Assembly (NCBI RefSeq): GCF_021325795.1
Contig: NZ_JAHPZX010000001.1
Span: 1,364,001-1,428,000 of the forward strand
DNA length: 64,000 bases
From: Bordetella sp. LUAb4
GTDB taxonomy: Bacteria; Pseudomonadota; Gammaproteobacteria; Burkholderiales; Burkholderiaceae_B
Direction of reading: 5' to 3'
This document shows, piece after piece, positions 28,536-38,852 of this stretch (the stretch's first letter is position 1; the number at the start of each line of letters is the position of its first letter). The notes under the pieces were generated by a model, which searched no databases, was not told the origin of the DNA, and saw only the letters and a program-made list of their open reading frames with translations. The position numbers were made by a program, and so were the translations under genes.

Positions 28536-29839
28536 TGAGCTACCCGTTTCCAAAATTTCGACATTAAAGCCGGATCCCGCAATGCTTCGACTTGCTGCCA
28601 TTGAGGGTACGCCGCGCGAAAATGGGCAGCCCCCATATGCGCATCCTTTGCGGGATACAACCGTCCGCCCGCTTCGTGCACTAGCTCGTCTAGGATGGCA
28701 AACAAACGGCTGATCGCCGGTTCCCGTTGCGCGAAGTCCAGCGCCAGAGAAGTGCCATGTAGCGGAAAGGACATCATGCCGGGAGATTGCATCGGACCGC
28801 ATTGCTTGAGCACAGCGAGGAATGAACCCATTCCGCTCTCCGAGATACGCCTTAATATTTCTGCAATGGCGGCTTCCGCGTTGGCGTGCGGCACGACACA
28901 TTGGTACTGCTGGAATCCGCGCCGTCCATACATGCGGTTCCAATTAAGTAACTTATCCAGCGGATAAAAGAATGGGTCATAGCCAACAATCTGCCGCTTA
29001 TCCGTCTCACGCTGGCGGTGATAGTAGAGCGAATTAAAGGTGCGCAATGACAGCTGGTTGATCAGAGGAAAGGGCGGATCGATGAACATCGAAAGCCGTC
29101 CGGGCGACGCAGCGCGGCGGGGTCCAGTCAAGCGGTGGTCACCCATGATGTAGTGGCCCCGCCCGAGTCGCGAGCCACTCGCCAGACAATCTACCCAGGC
29201 CACGGTGTACTCGTGCGCCAAATCATGTTCGCTGCTAAGTCCAAAAAACTCGCGCAAATTGCCAAATCGAATGGAACGCTGCGCGATCATCCCCGAGCGC
29301 ACGCGGCGCAGTTGCAACGTGACTGTCTGAATGATGCCGGTAAGGCCCAGCCCACCTATCGTAGCCGCAAACATTTCTGAGTTCTCGCAGCGCGAGCAAG
29401 TCAACAGACTCCCATCGCTACGGTGCAAAGTGAATTCAAGCACGTGCTGGCCGAAGGTGCCCTGCGTGTGATGATTTTTTCCATGCACATCGTTGGCAAT
29501 AGCTCCACCCAAGGTCACAAACTTAGTCCCGGGAGTCACTGGAAGAAACCAACCGCGCAACAAAGAAACTTCGATAATGTCGCCCAGCGTAAAGCCAGCC
29601 TGCGCACGAATGACGCCCGTTTCCCAATCTACGTCGATCACTCGATCCAGGCCGCGCATGTGAATCACGCGATCTGAATCCGCCAGGCACGAGTCGCCAT
29701 AGCTACGGCCACAGCCATAGGCCAAGGTGCCTGCGGGAGTTCGTCCCATCAGCAAGCGCGACACATCCTCAGGCCAGGCGACCTGCTCGGCAATCTGCAG
29801 CCGAGGCGGATATCGTCCCCATGACTGTCGCCCTTTCAT
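28532..29839 (-). CDS. FAD-binding oxidoreductase, DprE1-like
   Basis: 435 residues with a PCMH-type FAD domain: 'YGCGRSYGDSCLADSDRVI', 'GFTLGDIIEVSLLRGWFLPV', and 'GGAIANDVHGKNHHTQGTFG', which is the DprE1 hallmark (VHGKNHH). The C-terminal half carries the ALO-type substrate domain. DprE1 oxidises the 2' hydroxyl of polyprenyl-phosphoryl-ribose, the first step of epimerisation to arabinose. ATG 29839 overlaps the preceding UbiA gene by four bases, and the pair order UbiA-DprE1-DprE2 is as expected for a working pathway. Confidence 0.85.
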   Translation of the reverse strand: MKGRQSWGRYPPRLQIAEQVAWPEDVSRLLMGRTPAGTLAYGCGRSYGDSCLADSDRVIHMRGLDRVIDVDWETGVIRAQAGFTLGDIIEVSLLRGWFLPVTPGTKFVTLGGAIANDVHGKNHHTQGTFGQHVLEFTLHRSDGSLLTCSRCENSEMFAATIGGLGLTGIIQTVTLQLRRVRSGMIAQRSIRFGNLREFFGLSSEHDLAHEYTVAWVDCLASGSRLGRGHYIMGDHRLTGPRRAASPGRLSMFIDPPFPLINQLSLRTFNSLYYHRQRETDKRQIVGYDPFFYPLDKLLNWNRMYGRRGFQQYQCVVPHANAEAAIAEILRRISESGMGSFLAVLKQCGPMQSPGMMSFPLHGTSLALDFAQREPAISRLFAILDELVHEAGGRLYPAKDAHMGAAHFRAAYPQWQQVEALRDPALMSKFWKRVAQ

Positions 29840-31278
29840 CCGAGGGACGCCACAGAAAAGGCAACGAAGAAGAGCACGCCAACCCACCGGCTCACTCGGT
29901 CACGCAGTGCGAACACAATAGGGTCATCGTGCATCTCTCCGCGGTGCGCTAGCAACCAAACACGGCTCAGCCAAAACAGCAACAGCGGGCACGTCGCCCA
30001 CATCCACTCAGGGTGTTGATAGAGTCCGCTGCGACCCACTTCGTTGATATAGAGCGCCAGAATCAATACTGACATATATCCTGCGGATCCGCCCAAGGCT
30101 GCCAACAGTTCGTAATCCGAGGGCAAATAGCCGCGACCCGCGGCCTTTTGTTGCCGCCCTTCAAGTCGCGCTTCGCGTAGCTCTGTGTAGCGCTTCACAA
30201 AGGCCAGGCTTAAAAAGATGAATACGCAGAAGGCCAGAATCCAGAACGTCGGAGGCAGCGTCATGGCAGCGGTGCCAGCGATGACGCGGACGGTGTAAAG
30301 CATTGCAAGCACAACGACGTCGAGCATGACGATCCGCTTCAGCCGGAGTGAATAAGCGAGCGTCAAGACGTAATAAACCGCCATGACTACAAGAAACGGC
30401 CAAGATAGAAAAGCGGTCGCGACGGCAACCGATAGGACCAACAGCACCGGTATGGCAAGCACGCCATGAAGAATGGGGAACGTGCCGGCGGCAAGCGGAC
30501 GAAATCGTTTGCTGCGGTGGCCCCGGTCATCCTGCAGGTCCAGGAGATCATTCAACAGGTAAACACTTGACGCGCATAGACTGAAAGCAATGAATGCGAC
30601 CATCCCTTGCCACAAAGTCTCGATATCGGAAATGCGATGCGCTGCGATAGCAGGGACGAAAACCAGCAGATTCTTGGCCCACTGATGAACACGTAGACCC
30701 CTGATTGCCGTCTTCAAGTACGGGGGGCGGTTGTCGAATACTTGATCAACTTCCCCCAATTTTTTGGCTGCGGCCAATACGCCACGCTCTGGATTAGCCA
30801 CGTGAATCCGAGAGGCAGCACTCCACACCTTGAGGTCAGGATGTGCATTTCCCACATACTCGAAGTTGCCAGCACCATAGCGTTCAACCAGCGCCTCGCG
30901 CTTGCGCGAGGACGACAAATTGATGGCACCATGAGTACCGATGACATCGTCAAAGATGCGCAGATGGTCAGCGACCAGCTGGGCTATTCGATGGTCGGAG
31001 GCAGTGGCCAGTACCAGCCGGTCCCCCGACTGTCGCCGTCTACCGAGCCAGGCGATCAGTGCCTCGTTGTAGGGAAGCCGATTTACAGGCGGGAGTATGG
31101 CGTCGGCAAGGCGTCCCTTGAAGTATGGCCGTCCCTTCAACAACCAAACAAAAAGGTGGAAGAAGCGCCACGGATAGGTGCGCAGGAAGAGAAACAGGTT
31201 CTCGACAAGCATGTCGGTATGCACCAACGTCCCGTCAAGATCGACCACCACATGTGTGAATCCGTTGGTCTCGGTCAT
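29836..31278 (-). CDS. HAD-UbiA fusion: candidate phosphoribosyl-polyprenyl-phosphate synthase with phosphatase domain
   Basis: 480 residues. Residues about 1-190 are a HAD-type hydrolase: 'HVVVDLDGTLVHTDM' (DxDGT) and 'LATASDHRIAQLV'. Residues about 195-480 are a UbiA prenyltransferase: 'RVHQWAKNLLVFVPAI', the Asp-rich 'NDLLDLQDDRGHRSKRFRP' and seven or more helices. In mycobacteria, Rv3806c (UbiA) joins phosphoribose to decaprenyl phosphate and a separate phosphatase removes the 5-phosphate; here a HAD domain is fused and could serve as that phosphatase. Overlaps both neighbours by four bases. Confidence 0.82.
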   Translation of the reverse strand: MTETNGFTHVVVDLDGTLVHTDMLVENLFLFLRTYPWRFFHLFVWLLKGRPYFKGRLADAILPPVNRLPYNEALIAWLGRRRQSGDRLVLATASDHRIAQLVADHLRIFDDVIGTHGAINLSSSRKREALVERYGAGNFEYVGNAHPDLKVWSAASRIHVANPERGVLAAAKKLGEVDQVFDNRPPYLKTAIRGLRVHQWAKNLLVFVPAIAAHRISDIETLWQGMVAFIAFSLCASSVYLLNDLLDLQDDRGHRSKRFRPLAAGTFPILHGVLAIPVLLVLSVAVATAFLSWPFLVVMAVYYVLTLAYSLRLKRIVMLDVVVLAMLYTVRVIAGTAAMTLPPTFWILAFCVFIFLSLAFVKRYTELREARLEGRQQKAAGRGYLPSDYELLAALGGSAGYMSVLILALYINEVGRSGLYQHPEWMWATCPLLLFWLSRVWLLAHRGEMHDDPIVFALRDRVSRWVGVLFFVAFSVASLG

Positions 31279-33239
31279 TTGGCAGATTGCGTATTGCTAG
31301 CGAATTCCCGAGGTATTGCTGATACCCTCGGCGGCCAAGCGTAGGAAAAATCCTCGAAGTCCTGAGTCAGGTTTGGGCTGTAAGCGGGGTCGGCAGCTAA
31401 CGCTGCAGCCCAGCGAGTTTTCATGTAGTCGATCTCGGACCGAAAGCGCGCTACCTTCTCTGGCGAATTTTCGGTTCCCCGCGAAACAGATTCGTGATGA
31501 TATAGCTCGGCATAAGACGCATAAACATTGCGATAGCCTGCCTCTCGTATCCGCATGCAAAAATCCACATCGTTGAAGGCCACCGCAAGTGCACGTTCCT
31601 CGAGACCGCCGACGGCTAGATAGAGAGACTTCCGTACAACCAAGCAGGCGGCCGTAACGGCTGAAAGCTCCTGAGTCAGAACGGCCCGGAAAAAATAGCC
31701 AACATCTTCGCGGGAGATATGCTTGTGACTATGCCCGGCGACTCCTCCAAGGCCTAAAATCACTCCCCCGTGTTGCAGTTGGCCGTTCGGATACAGAAGC
31801 CGCGCACCGACCGCGCCCACGCCAGGTTGCAGGGCGATCGACACCATTTCCCCCAGCCAACCTGGAGCAATGACTTCAATGTCATTGTTGATAAGCGCAA
31901 TGAGTTCACCCCGCGCTTGAGACACTGCGTTGTTATTCAGGGCGGAATAGTTAAACGGCCGATCATCTCGGATGAGCCGTACGACATCCGTCTCGACCAG
32001 TTCGTCGAAATATCGGAGCGCCGATGGATCGTCCGAGCCGTTATCGACAAGAATAATTTCGTAATTTCGGTAATCTGTTTTTTCCCGGATACTACGAATG
32101 CACTGGCGAACCAAAGACTCACCATTACGAGTGGGGATGATAAGTGAGACCAACGGGGGATTCGGCGGTAAGACAAACTGCGTCCGGTAATAGCCTCGGG
32201 GTTGCAACTTTGCGCTGGCTTCGACACCGGCACGCATGAAGTGCTCATTGAGCGCTCGTTCGCCGGCAATCAAGGCATAGGGCTTTGAGTCACCAGCCAT
32301 TGCTGTACTGTTCCTATGGACACGCCAATGGTAAAGCACCCTAGGAAGATGAAGTATTTGTTCTGGACGCAATGTTTCTACGCAACGCAGCGCAAGATCG
32401 TAATCCTGTGCACCCTCGAAACCGGAACGAAAGCCACCGACTGCTCGAACCATCTCGGTACGATAGGCACCGAGATGGCTGATCATGTTGTAGGACAGAA
32501 ACAAGGTGTGGTTCCAATCCGGCTTGAAATGGGGCTCGGACCGCTTCCCGTTCTCGTCAATTTTGTCTTCGTCCGAATACACCAAACCTGCGTCCGGATG
32601 TTCTGTGATGGCATGCGCGATCCAGAACAAGGCGTGCTCGGTCAGCAAATCATCGTGATCGAACAAGCAAACCCACTCGCCCTGAGCTAATTCAAGTGCG
32701 GAATTCGAGGCAGCGGAGATGTGTCCGTTGGCCCCTCGAAACACAACCTTTATCCGCTCGTCTGTTTCCTGATATCGACGCAACAACGCCCTGACGGCGT
32801 CGTCTGTCGAGGCGTCATCGGCAATGCACAATTCCCAATAGGGATAAATCTGCGCGCGCACAGACTCAATGGCGGCCTCTAGCCACGCAAGTTGAGGGTT
32901 GTACACAGGCATCAGCACGGAAATCAGAGGCTTTGAAAGACCGGGGATACGGGCCTCAAGCGCCGCGCGATTTTTCTCGGAAAGAGTGTCGTACAGTCGC
33001 ACCCATTCCGAGTAGTTGTTGCGGTCTAGCCGCGATGGGTTGCCAACCATGGCGCGGAGTGCGAGCAAGCCTTGTTTAATTCCGGTCAAGCCGCGGCGCT
33101 GGTAAATTCCCAAAACCTTTCGTGAAACCGTGCGCACCCCCCCCCTCTGGCGCACGAAGCGGATCACGGTACGCAACAGCCGAAACGGCAGCATTGCCTT
33201 AGCACCCAGACCGGATGGCTCTGATTTATTCGCGCTCAT
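31275..33239 (-). CDS. Tandem-domain GT2 glycosyltransferase
   Basis: 654 residues holding two complete GT-A domains. Domain 1 (about 105-320): 'ISVLMPVYNPQLAWLEAAI', 'CIADDASTDDAV', 'FDHDDLLTEHALF'. Domain 2 (about 360-610): 'VSLIIPTRNGESLVRQCI', 'LVDNGSDDPSALRYF', 'LINNDIEVIAPGWLGEM' and 'FNDVDFCMRIREAGYRN'. The first 90 residues are basic and may bind the membrane. Two-domain GT2 enzymes of this kind commonly build rhamnan or mixed repeats. It sits between rmlC and the arabinose genes with four-base overlaps. Confidence 0.85.
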   Translation of the reverse strand: MSANKSEPSGLGAKAMLPFRLLRTVIRFVRQRGGVRTVSRKVLGIYQRRGLTGIKQGLLALRAMVGNPSRLDRNNYSEWVRLYDTLSEKNRAALEARIPGLSKPLISVLMPVYNPQLAWLEAAIESVRAQIYPYWELCIADDASTDDAVRALLRRYQETDERIKVVFRGANGHISAASNSALELAQGEWVCLFDHDDLLTEHALFWIAHAITEHPDAGLVYSDEDKIDENGKRSEPHFKPDWNHTLFLSYNMISHLGAYRTEMVRAVGGFRSGFEGAQDYDLALRCVETLRPEQILHLPRVLYHWRVHRNSTAMAGDSKPYALIAGERALNEHFMRAGVEASAKLQPRGYYRTQFVLPPNPPLVSLIIPTRNGESLVRQCIRSIREKTDYRNYEIILVDNGSDDPSALRYFDELVETDVVRLIRDDRPFNYSALNNNAVSQARGELIALINNDIEVIAPGWLGEMVSIALQPGVGAVGARLLYPNGQLQHGGVILGLGGVAGHSHKHISREDVGYFFRAVLTQELSAVTAACLVVRKSLYLAVGGLEERALAVAFNDVDFCMRIREAGYRNVYASYAELYHHESVSRGTENSPEKVARFRSEIDYMKTRWAAALAADPAYSPNLTQDFEDFSYAWPPRVSAIPREFASNTQSAK

Positions 33240-33793
33240 TCGAATAAATCAGCGGCACCGAGCCGCACACCCTGCTTATCTTTGGCCGATAGCTGAATAC
33301 TCGAACCGTCCAGATCATCGATAGGCCAGTCTATAGCCAAAGTTTCGTCGTCCCACGCGATGCATCGCTCCGCTTTAGGAGCGTAGTAATCAGTGGTTTT
33401 ATAGAGAAAATCAGCCGACTTTGAGCACACCAGGAACCCATGCGCGAATCCTTCCGGAATCCAGAACATGCGTTTATTTTCGGCGCTCAAGACCTCTCCG
33501 ACCCATTTGCCAAACGTAGGCGAAGATTTGCGTAAGTCCACGGCCACGTCGAATACGGTCCCCTCTACGACGCGCACCAATTTTCCCTGCGGCTGGCTGA
33601 TTTGATAGTGCAGCCCTCGCAACACCCCCTGCACCGAACGCGAATGATTGTCCTGCACGAAAGCAACATCGCGCCCTATCGCTTCAGAGAAATCGCGTTG
33701 ATTGAAGCTTTCGAAGAAAAAACCCCGGTCGTCGCCGAAGACTTTGGGCTCTATGGCAAAGACGTCGGGAATCGCGGTCCGAATGACATTCAC
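33236..33793 (-). CDS. rfbC: dTDP-4-dehydrorhamnose 3,5-epimerase
   Basis: 185 residues, full length. '[20 protein letters not shown]', '[20 protein letters not shown]' (with the catalytic His of the LRGLHYQ element) and '[16 protein letters not shown]' are RmlC signatures. Third enzyme in dTDP-L-rhamnose synthesis. Overlaps the GT2 start downstream and the rmlA stop upstream by four bases each. Confidence 0.95.
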   Translation of the reverse strand: MNVIRTAIPDVFAIEPKVFGDDRGFFFESFNQRDFSEAIGRDVAFVQDNHSRSVQGVLRGLHYQISQPQGKLVRVVEGTVFDVAVDLRKSSPTFGKWVGEVLSAENKRMFWIPEGFAHGFLVCSKSADFLYKTTDYYAPKAERCIAWDDETLAIDWPIDDLDGSSIQLSAKDKQGVRLGAADLFE

Positions 33794-34686
33794 GTACGCA
33801 CCTCGTTTTTGAGCAGACGCAACAGATATTGACCATAGCCACTCTTAGCCAGGGGTAGCGCCAGCTTCTCAAGTTGAGCGGCGTCGATGAACCCATGCCG
33901 GTAAGCGATCTCTTCCGGACAGGCCACTTTCAGCCCCTGACGGTGCTCGATGGTTTCAATGAAATTACTGGCCTCGATCAGACTTTCATGCGTACCCGTA
34001 TCCAACCAAGCGTATCCCCGGCCCAAGATCTCAACAGAAAGCTGACCGCGCTCCAAGTACATCCGGTTGGCGTCGGTAATTTCCAGCTCTCCGCGCGCGG
34101 AAGGTTTCAAGGAAGCAGCGATGTCAATGATCTGCGAATCATAGAAATAAAGCCCCGTTACAGCGTAACTGGACTTCGGATTCAGCGGTTTTTCCTCGAG
34201 CGAAGTAGCACGGCCATCGGCATCGAAGTCAACGACGCCATAGCGCTCGGGATCATGCACATGGTACGCAAACACCGTGGCGCCGTTCTCTTTGGCCATG
34301 GCATTTTCCAACTGTACATGCAGGTCATGTCCATAGAAAATATTGTCACCCAGGACCAGAGCCGACGGCGAACCGTCCAGAAAGTCCTTGCCGATGATGA
34401 AAGCTTGCGCCAAACCATCGGGGCTTGACTGAACGGCATACTGGAGATTAAGACCCCAATCGCTGCCATCCCCAAGAAGCTGTTGGAAGCGCGGCGTGTC
34501 TTGCGGCGTCGAAATGATCAGGATGTCTCGCAACCCTGCCAGCATCAGCGTAGCCAACGGGTAATAGATCATCGGCTTGTCGTAGATGGGCAGAAGCTGC
34601 TTGGACACCGCTTTCGTAACCGGATAAAGGCGGGTACCCGAGCCGCCGGCCAGGATGATGCCCTTGCGTGCTTTTTGCTGGGTCAT
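33790..34686 (-). CDS. rfbA: Glucose-1-phosphate thymidylyltransferase
   Basis: 298 residues, usual length. '[19 protein letters not shown]' is the nucleotide-binding signature, followed by '[17 protein letters not shown]', '[13 protein letters not shown]' and '[19 protein letters not shown]'. First enzyme of the dTDP-L-rhamnose pathway, forming dTDP-glucose. Lies three bases after rfbD in a tight operon. Confidence 0.96.
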   Translation of the reverse strand: MTQQKARKGIILAGGSGTRLYPVTKAVSKQLLPIYDKPMIYYPLATLMLAGLRDILIISTPQDTPRFQQLLGDGSDWGLNLQYAVQSSPDGLAQAFIIGKDFLDGSPSALVLGDNIFYGHDLHVQLENAMAKENGATVFAYHVHDPERYGVVDFDADGRATSLEEKPLNPKSSYAVTGLYFYDSQIIDIAASLKPSARGELEITDANRMYLERGQLSVEILGRGYAWLDTGTHESLIEASNFIETIEHRQGLKVACPEEIAYRHGFIDAAQLEKLALPLAKSGYGQYLLRLLKNEVRT

Positions 34687-34689
34687 TAT

Positions 34690-35589
34690 TTATTTCTCCA
34701 GAATTTCGGCGAGCATGCGCGCGACGCCGCTCTCCCAATCAGGCAAAGTCAGTCCGAACGACTGCTCAAGCTTAGCGGTGTTCAGGCGTGAGTTCAGAGG
34801 GCGTTGCGCAGCGGTCTTGTACGCGCTTGTTGGAACTGGGTCAACGGCGTCGGACTTTGCTTGTGTGGCCACACCATGCGCTTCAGCGCAACGCAGGACA
34901 AACCGCGCATAGGCGTTCCACGTTGTCGTACCCGCTGCCGCGAGATGAAAGGTACCGGTGAGAGTTGGATCGCAACGCTGCGATCTGATGGCCTGCGCGG
35001 TCACATCCGCGATGAGATCGGCCCCTGTCGGCGCTCCGAACTGGTCATCGATGACACTCAGCCGCTCGCGTTCTCCAGCCAGGCGGAGCATGGTCTTGGC
35101 GAAATTTCCGCCCCGCGCCGCGTAGACCCAACTAGTCCGGAAAATCAGATGCTGACAACCAGCAGTTCGAATCGATTCTTCGCCAGCAAGCTTGCTGCTG
35201 CCGTATACACTAAGCGGCCCCGTTTGATCATCTTCACTCCATCCGATATCGCCTGAACCGTCAAACACGTAGTCCGTTGAATAGTGAACAAGCAGGGCGC
35301 CCAATTGTGCGGCTTCGCGGGCCAGGACGCCGGGACCTTGGCCATTGACCGCATATGCAATCGGCGCCTCGCTCTCCGCTTTATCGACCGCCGTATAGGC
35401 TGCAGCATTAACGATGATGTCCGGAGCAATGGCACGGACTGTGCGCGAGAGACCCGCGCTATCCGAAAGGTCCCCACTCAGATCACCGTGTCGGCCGCGG
35501 CCCAGGACCGTAACTCGGCCCAACGGCGCCAGGGAGCGTTGCAGCTCCCACCCTACCTGGCCTTTACCGCCGAGAAGCAAGATTTTCAC
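34690..35589 (-). CDS. rfbD: dTDP-4-dehydrorhamnose reductase
   Basis: 299 residues. NADPH loop '[18 protein letters not shown]', '[14 protein letters not shown]', '[13 protein letters not shown]' and catalytic 'YGSSK' within '[13 protein letters not shown]' are RmlD signatures. Final enzyme of dTDP-L-rhamnose synthesis. Overlaps rfbB by four bases. Confidence 0.95.
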   Translation of the reverse strand: MKILLLGGKGQVGWELQRSLAPLGRVTVLGRGRHGDLSGDLSDSAGLSRTVRAIAPDIIVNAAAYTAVDKAESEAPIAYAVNGQGPGVLAREAAQLGALLVHYSTDYVFDGSGDIGWSEDDQTGPLSVYGSSKLAGEESIRTAGCQHLIFRTSWVYAARGGNFAKTMLRLAGERERLSVIDDQFGAPTGADLIADVTAQAIRSQRCDPTLTGTFHLAAAGTTTWNAYARFVLRCAEAHGVATQAKSDAVDPVPTSAYKTAAQRPLNSRLNTAKLEQSFGLTLPDWESGVARMLAEILEK

Positions 35590-36656
35590 GAGTTACGACC
35601 CGCGTAGTTTTTCTCGACCCACTGGAGGTAGGCGCCGCTTTGCACATTGGCGGTCCACGCAGTATTTTCGAGATACCAAGACACTGTCTTTCGAATACCA
35701 GTTTCGAAAGTTTCCGCCGGTTTCCATCCGAGATCTTTTTCCAGCTTGCGCGCATCGATGGCGTAGCGCCTGTCATGTCCGGGGCGATCCTTCACGAACG
35801 CGATCTGGCCGGCGTACGAACGACCGTCGATCCGCGGTTTCAATTCGTCCAGAATCGCGCAGATCGTCTTGACCACCTCAAGGTTGGGCTTCTCGTTCCA
35901 ACCGCCGACATTGTAGGTTTCACCCAGCCGTCCACCGTCCAGCACGGCTCGGATGGCCGAACAGTGATCCTTTACGTAAAGCCAATCGCGCACCTGCTGG
36001 CCATCGCCATAGATCGGCAAAGGCTTGCCCGCGATGGCGTTCAGGATGACCAGGGGAATCAGCTTTTCCGGGAAGTGATAAGGGCCGTAGTTATTGCTAC
36101 AGTTGGTCGTGACGACCGGCAACCCATAAGTGTGATGCCAGGCGCGCACCAAGTGGTCCGACGCCGCTTTACTGGCGGAATAAGGGCTATTTGGCTCGTA
36201 GGGATTCGTCTCCTTGAACGGTTCGTCCGTAGGACTCAAGGAACCATAGACCTCGTCGGTAGACACATGCAGAAAGCGAAACGCCAGGCGCGCTTCATCC
36301 CCGAGTCCGTCCCAGTAGCCGCGCACGCTTTCCAACAAATTGAAGGTGCCGACTACGTTTGTCTGGATGAACTCGCCAGGACCTTCGATCGATCGGTCTA
36401 CATGCGACTCCGCGGCAAAGTTGACCACCGCGCGCGGCTGATGCTCGCGCAAAAGCTCGCTGATCGCCGCACGGTCACCGATATCCACTTTCACGAATAA
36501 ATGCGCTGGATTTCCCTGGATGGACTTGAGCGTCTCCAAATTACCGGCATAAGTAAGTTTGTCGACGTTGATGACCTTCTCGCTGGATGAAGCCAGCCAG
36601 TCCAGGACAAAATTACCACCAATAAAGCCGGCACCGCCGGTAACCAGAATAGTCAT
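35586..36656 (-). CDS. rfbB: dTDP-glucose 4,6-dehydratase
   Basis: 356 residues, full length. '[19 protein letters not shown]' (NAD site), '[14 protein letters not shown]', '[11 protein letters not shown]' and catalytic '[12 protein letters not shown]' are diagnostic. Produces dTDP-4-keto-6-deoxyglucose. The order rfbB-rfbD-rfbA-rfbC is that of several pseudomonad and betaproteobacterial O-antigen loci. Confidence 0.96.
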   Translation of the reverse strand: MTILVTGGAGFIGGNFVLDWLASSSEKVINVDKLTYAGNLETLKSIQGNPAHLFVKVDIGDRAAISELLREHQPRAVVNFAAESHVDRSIEGPGEFIQTNVVGTFNLLESVRGYWDGLGDEARLAFRFLHVSTDEVYGSLSPTDEPFKETNPYEPNSPYSASKAASDHLVRAWHHTYGLPVVTTNCSNNYGPYHFPEKLIPLVILNAIAGKPLPIYGDGQQVRDWLYVKDHCSAIRAVLDGGRLGETYNVGGWNEKPNLEVVKTICAILDELKPRIDGRSYAGQIAFVKDRPGHDRRYAIDARKLEKDLGWKPAETFETGIRKTVSWYLENTAWTANVQSGAYLQWVEKNYAGRNS

Positions 36657-36658
36657 GG

Positions 36659-37630
36659 TTATAGCTTCTTAAAAAGCGCCGCGACAAAAAGCCCGACATT
36701 ACCCATAAACGTCTGACGGAACACGCCAGACCGCTTCAAACCGCACACACGGCGCACCGGCCCGCCATCGCGGGACGCCAGAAAAGCATCAAAGACATTC
36801 CTGTTCGCAACGGAAAGCCGAGGCGATATCCTGCGAATGCCTGTCATGTTTTCGTCTATCCATGCGCGTAACTGACCGCGCATAAGCAAACGCACCCGTA
36901 ACAAGCGCGCGCCCAAACCACTATTGGAACCGATCAGATTGCCGCCATGTTGCCGGTAAAGCAACGAGGGGCGCGGATCATATACGACCACGCCGCCTGC
37001 GGCGCTGACAGCCACGTAAGTCCACCAATCATGGGCTACGATCTTGAGATCGGGCCCTGCTGACATGAGAAGTTGCCGGGCCGCATGGTTGAACACCATC
37101 GTATTCCCCCCTCCAACGTTCTGCACCAACGCGTTGCGGAAGCCCGGCTCCCGCGTAAAAAGTGGAGAAAAGCCGATCGAGCGCCCCTTGCTGTCAATCA
37201 GTTGGGTGCGCGAACAGTATAACGTCGGGGTCGCGTGACCAGATGGTTCGAGATGCTCCAGGGCTCGCCGGAGCTTGTCCGGCTGCCAAATATCATCCTG
37301 ATCCGAATACGCATAGTAGTCAGCCTTGATTTCCGATCGGCAGGCCACAGAAAGAAAATTGGCCGCGAAGCCCCGCGAGGGGCCATGCACCACGATCAGG
37401 CGGTCGCTACCCCAGCGATCTGAATATTCCTGCAGAATCTTTGCAGTGCCGTCACTCGACCCATCATCTGAAACCCAGACCGACCACTCCCGATGGGTCT
37501 GCGTTTCGATGGAGTCCAACTGCTCGGCAAGATAACGTTCACCGTTATAAGCACAGAGCAAAATTGCGACATGAGGAACATTGCCCGTGGGCCGTACATC
37601 GGCAGCGGGTTCGAACGGCATTACTTGCAT
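36659..37630 (-). CDS. GT2 glycosyltransferase, rhamnosyltransferase-like
   Basis: 323 residues. '[20 protein letters not shown]', '[13 protein letters not shown]', '[16 protein letters not shown]' (metal-binding D-x-D region) and '[19 protein letters not shown]' match the WcaA/RfbF-like family that often transfers L-rhamnose. Position next to rmlBDAC supports that but does not prove it. The start overlaps the end of the WecA-like gene; a second ATG at 37621 forms a TAATG overlap and may be the true start. Confidence 0.82.
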   Translation of the reverse strand: MQVMPFEPAADVRPTGNVPHVAILLCAYNGERYLAEQLDSIETQTHREWSVWVSDDGSSDGTAKILQEYSDRWGSDRLIVVHGPSRGFAANFLSVACRSEIKADYYAYSDQDDIWQPDKLRRALEHLEPSGHATPTLYCSRTQLIDSKGRSIGFSPLFTREPGFRNALVQNVGGGNTMVFNHAARQLLMSAGPDLKIVAHDWWTYVAVSAAGGVVVYDPRPSLLYRQHGGNLIGSNSGLGARLLRVRLLMRGQLRAWIDENMTGIRRISPRLSVANRNVFDAFLASRDGGPVRRVCGLKRSGVFRQTFMGNVGLFVAALFKKL

Positions 37631-38781
37631 TCAGACTCATCCACCTCTTTTTTCACCATCAACCATCGTGGCGATGCGAACCGTACCAAAGTACGGTAAA
37701 GGCTCAAATAAACAAAGGAAAACAAGGCCGCAAATCCTATCAGCACGTACTGGTACTGCCAAAAGCAGACGGCCGGAATCACAGCCAGGGACGACAATGC
37801 CCACAAATAAGGCGACGTCATTGCATTGCGCTGTACCTTGTCCTTCACCGCGGAAGACCCGATGGCCCAACGCACCAATCGCTTATAGACCAGCATGTGC
37901 AGATGCACGCCGTCGGGCATGCCCGGCGAACGGCCTCGCAGCCAGCGCTTCCGGTAGATTGAAAACAGCGTCTCAAAGACCGGATAAATACACAGCAGGA
38001 GGGGGAACCAGGCCGAAACATCCGGGTGACGGTATAGCAGCAACACCGAAAGTTCGCCAATAATAAAGCCAATGAAATAGGCTCCGCCATCGCCGAGAAA
38101 GATCAATCCTCGAGGGTAATTCCAAATCAGAAATCCGCCGATTGCGCCGATCATTCCGACCGACATGACTACCAATAACCGATCACCCAAGTAAAAAGAC
38201 ACATACGCCAACCCGGCCAAAATCATTACCGACACTACGGCAGCCAGACCGTTGTAGCCGTCAATAATATTGATAGCATTGGCTGCACCACCCACGGCGA
38301 TCATCGTGCATAACACGGATATAGCCGTAAATTGCAAAAGCCAATCGACGCCAATAATATCGAGACGAACAACCGCAGCGCCCAGCAAGTAGTAACCCAG
38401 ACCGCCAGCGGCCATGGCCAACAGCAGGCGAACACTTGCACGTACCCGCTTGGTAACGTCTTCGACCAACCCGCCGATGAACGCAGGCAAGCTGGCCAAA
38501 AGCAAGAGGAATAGTTGTTTCAGCAGATAGGGTTCCCGCCAAGCCGCCGCAACACACACTACCAACATGGCGACAAAAATGGATACTCCGCCAACGCGCG
38601 GCACAGGGCGCACGTGATACTTCTGCACCCCGGTCATATCATGATCCGAAGTAAAACGCGCATGCCAATGGCCGAAGCGCAGCGTCAGGAGCGTAAATAC
38701 CGCGGACACCACGAAAGCAATCGACACATAAAGCATGACGGGCACCCACCCTGTTTGAAGTTTTATAGGGCCGGATGACAT
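37621..38781 (-). CDS. WecA/MraY-family undecaprenyl-phosphate sugar-phosphate transferase
   Basis: 386 residues with about eleven helices. 'YHVRPVPRVGGVSIFVAML', 'GGAANAINIIDGYNGLA' (D-G-x-N-G-L element), 'GLIFLGDGGAYFIGF' and the C-terminal 'GVHLHMLVYKRLVRW' (His-rich loop) identify the GT4-type polyprenyl-phosphate HexNAc-1-phosphate transferase family. It probably starts each O-antigen chain on undecaprenyl phosphate. First gene of the 17-kb minus operon reaching 21,889, so the main promoter should lie in the 71 bases to the divergent ligase gene. Confidence 0.88.
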   Translation of the reverse strand: MSSGPIKLQTGWVPVMLYVSIAFVVSAVFTLLTLRFGHWHARFTSDHDMTGVQKYHVRPVPRVGGVSIFVAMLVVCVAAAWREPYLLKQLFLLLLASLPAFIGGLVEDVTKRVRASVRLLLAMAAGGLGYYLLGAAVVRLDIIGVDWLLQFTAISVLCTMIAVGGAANAINIIDGYNGLAAVVSVMILAGLAYVSFYLGDRLLVVMSVGMIGAIGGFLIWNYPRGLIFLGDGGAYFIGFIIGELSVLLLYRHPDVSAWFPLLLCIYPVFETLFSIYRKRWLRGRSPGMPDGVHLHMLVYKRLVRWAIGSSAVKDKVQRNAMTSPYLWALSSLAVIPAVCFWQYQYVLIGFAALFSFVYLSLYRTLVRFASPRWLMVKKEVDESECK

Positions 38782-38852
38782 CTTGAACTGCTACCACGGT
38801 CGAATGCTGGACCGTGTAAGCATGAGCTATCATCACCCCATCAGATAGCGCA

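Noticed and set aside
28536-28943. Long N-terminal extension of the DprE2-like protein
   Set aside because: It would lie wholly over the DprE1-like gene in another frame; the SDR domain starts at ATG 28535 with a four-base overlap typical of this operon.
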